Positions 37,181 through 37,655 of a DNA stretch of 37,655 bases are shown here, in pieces. Each line of letters begins with the position of its first letter. The first letter of the stretch is position 1. The stretch comes from Frankiales bacterium (GTDB lineage Bacteria > Actinomycetota > Actinomycetes > Mycobacteriales > SCTD01). The DNA lies in NCBI GenBank assembly GCA_025966295.1, contig JAOPVD010000034.1:1-37655 (forward strand), in the 5' to 3' direction. The position numbers and the translations under genes were made by a program. Below the pieces are notes generated by a model, which was not told the DNA's origin, did not search any database, and worked only from the letters and a program-made list of their open reading frames with translations.

Positions 37181-37655
37181 GCCTTCACCTGCACGAGCAG
37201 CTCGTCGACGGCGACCTGCTGGCCGACGCGGACCAGCAGGTCCGCGACGGTCCCGTCCATCGGTGCACTGAGCGTGTGCTCCATCTTCATCGCCTCCCCG
37301 ACCACGAGCGGCTGGCCCATGACGACCACCGCCCCCACCGAGGTGTGGACGGCGATGACGCTGCCCGGCATCGGGCTGGTGATCTCGCCGTCGTGCGCGT
37401 GCGCCTCGTCGACGCGCAGCACGCGCGGCTGCTCGTGCAGGACCCAGCTGGCCCCCTCCCGGCCTACCCACACGTTGCCACCGTCGACCGCGGTCGCCCA
37501 CCGCGTGGTGCGGCCGCCGGCGGTGAGCAGCACGTCGTCGCCGATCAGCCGGCCGGCGACGGTGACCGGGTCGGCGCCGTCCACGGTGAGCTGGTCGCCC
37601 TGCAGGGCGACGCCGGCGGTCCGGCCGCCGGGCAGCGCGAGCAGCCAGCGCAGCG
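37177..37655 (-). CDS. Acyl-CoA carboxylase alpha subunit, C-terminal part (partial)
   Basis: The last 159 or so residues of a biotin-carrying carboxylase subunit, cut by the window edge. The biotinyl domain ends the protein: DGEITSPMPGSVIAVHTSVG, VVGEAMKMEHTLSAPMDGTV with the biotinylated Lys in AMKM, and VAVDELLVQVKA. Followed by HMG-CoA lyase and acyl-CoA dehydrogenase genes, so methylcrotonyl-CoA carboxylase is the best guess; the biotin carboxylase domain is outside the window. Confidence 0.9.
   Translation of the reverse strand, partial: LRWLLALPGGRTAGVALQGDQLTVDGADPVTVAGRLIGDDVLLTAGGRTTRWATAVDGGNVWVGREGASWVLHEQPRVLRVDEAHAHDGEITSPMPGSVIAVHTSVGAVVVMGQPLVVGEAMKMEHTLSAPMDGTVADLLVRVGQQVAVDELLVQVKA

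Overview
The window is chromosomal DNA from a high-GC Gram-positive bacterium (Actinomycetota). The evidence is the strong G/C bias at third codon positions, many GTG starts with 4-bp GTGA/ATGA gene overlaps, -10-only promoters of the TANNNT type, tandem tRNA adenosine deaminase-associated genes next to tadA, a HelD-type RNA polymerase recycling factor, and a small SRP RNA beside dnaX. I cannot name a genus from the sequence alone.

Layout. 1-1.6 kb: 5' part of dnaX, the 4.5S-like SRP RNA and tRNA-Ser(GGA), all housekeeping. 1.6-3.7 kb: a small Ig-like protein, then a c-di-GMP-I (GEMM-I) riboswitch driving a secreted Asp-rich calcium-binding protein. 3.6-23.1 kb: a large catabolic/biosynthetic cluster (below). 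23.2-24.8 kb: tRNA-Ser(CGA), tadA and two tadA-associated paralogues. 24.9-35 kb: ordinary genes (membrane protein, a DUF559 nuclease-like gene bracketed by inverted repeats, a thioredoxin-reductase-like flavoprotein, RecQ, MurB, a lipoprotein, HelD, a cNMP-binding protein). 35.1-37.7 kb: a leucine/branched-acid degradation operon (acyl-CoA dehydrogenase, HMG-CoA lyase, biotin-carrying carboxylase subunit) cut by the window end.

The 3.6-23.1 kb cluster is the part to look at. It holds (i) an HTH-cupin regulator; (ii) a CoA-disulfide-reductase-like flavoprotein, a cobalt-type nitrile hydratase (beta, alpha, His-tailed accessory protein), OsmC and XdhC-like proteins; (iii) five members of the conserved Nit1C/MSMEG_0565-0572 gene set (MSMEG_0572/Sll0783, radical SAM Sll0785, N-acetyltransferase Sll0786, AIR-synthase-like Sll0787, MSMEG_0565 glycosyltransferase) but no nitrilase; (iv) an operon matching the bacterial coenzyme M pathway (phosphosulfolactate synthase, two aspartase/fumarase-superfamily lyases, a D-cysteine-desulfhydrase-type PLP enzyme) with an unrecognised Cys-rich protein; and (v) DUF1116, FdrA and carbamate kinase, the parts of an oxamate-carbamoyltransferase-like system. 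A shared YATRGTGAAY motif, half of a TTCAC-N4-GTGAA palindrome, sits before four of the transcription units, so they look like one regulon.

My working hypothesis (inference) is a coenzyme M-dependent route for cyanide or small nitriles. CoM, kept in a suitable redox state by the flavoprotein, would capture cyanide as an organic thiocyanate. Nitrile hydratase would hydrate it to an S-carbamoyl thioester. FdrA/DUF1116 would phosphorolyse that to carbamoyl phosphate, and carbamate kinase would harvest ATP, ammonia and CO2. Each family assignment is supported by sequence; the joining of them into a pathway is not yet demonstrated.
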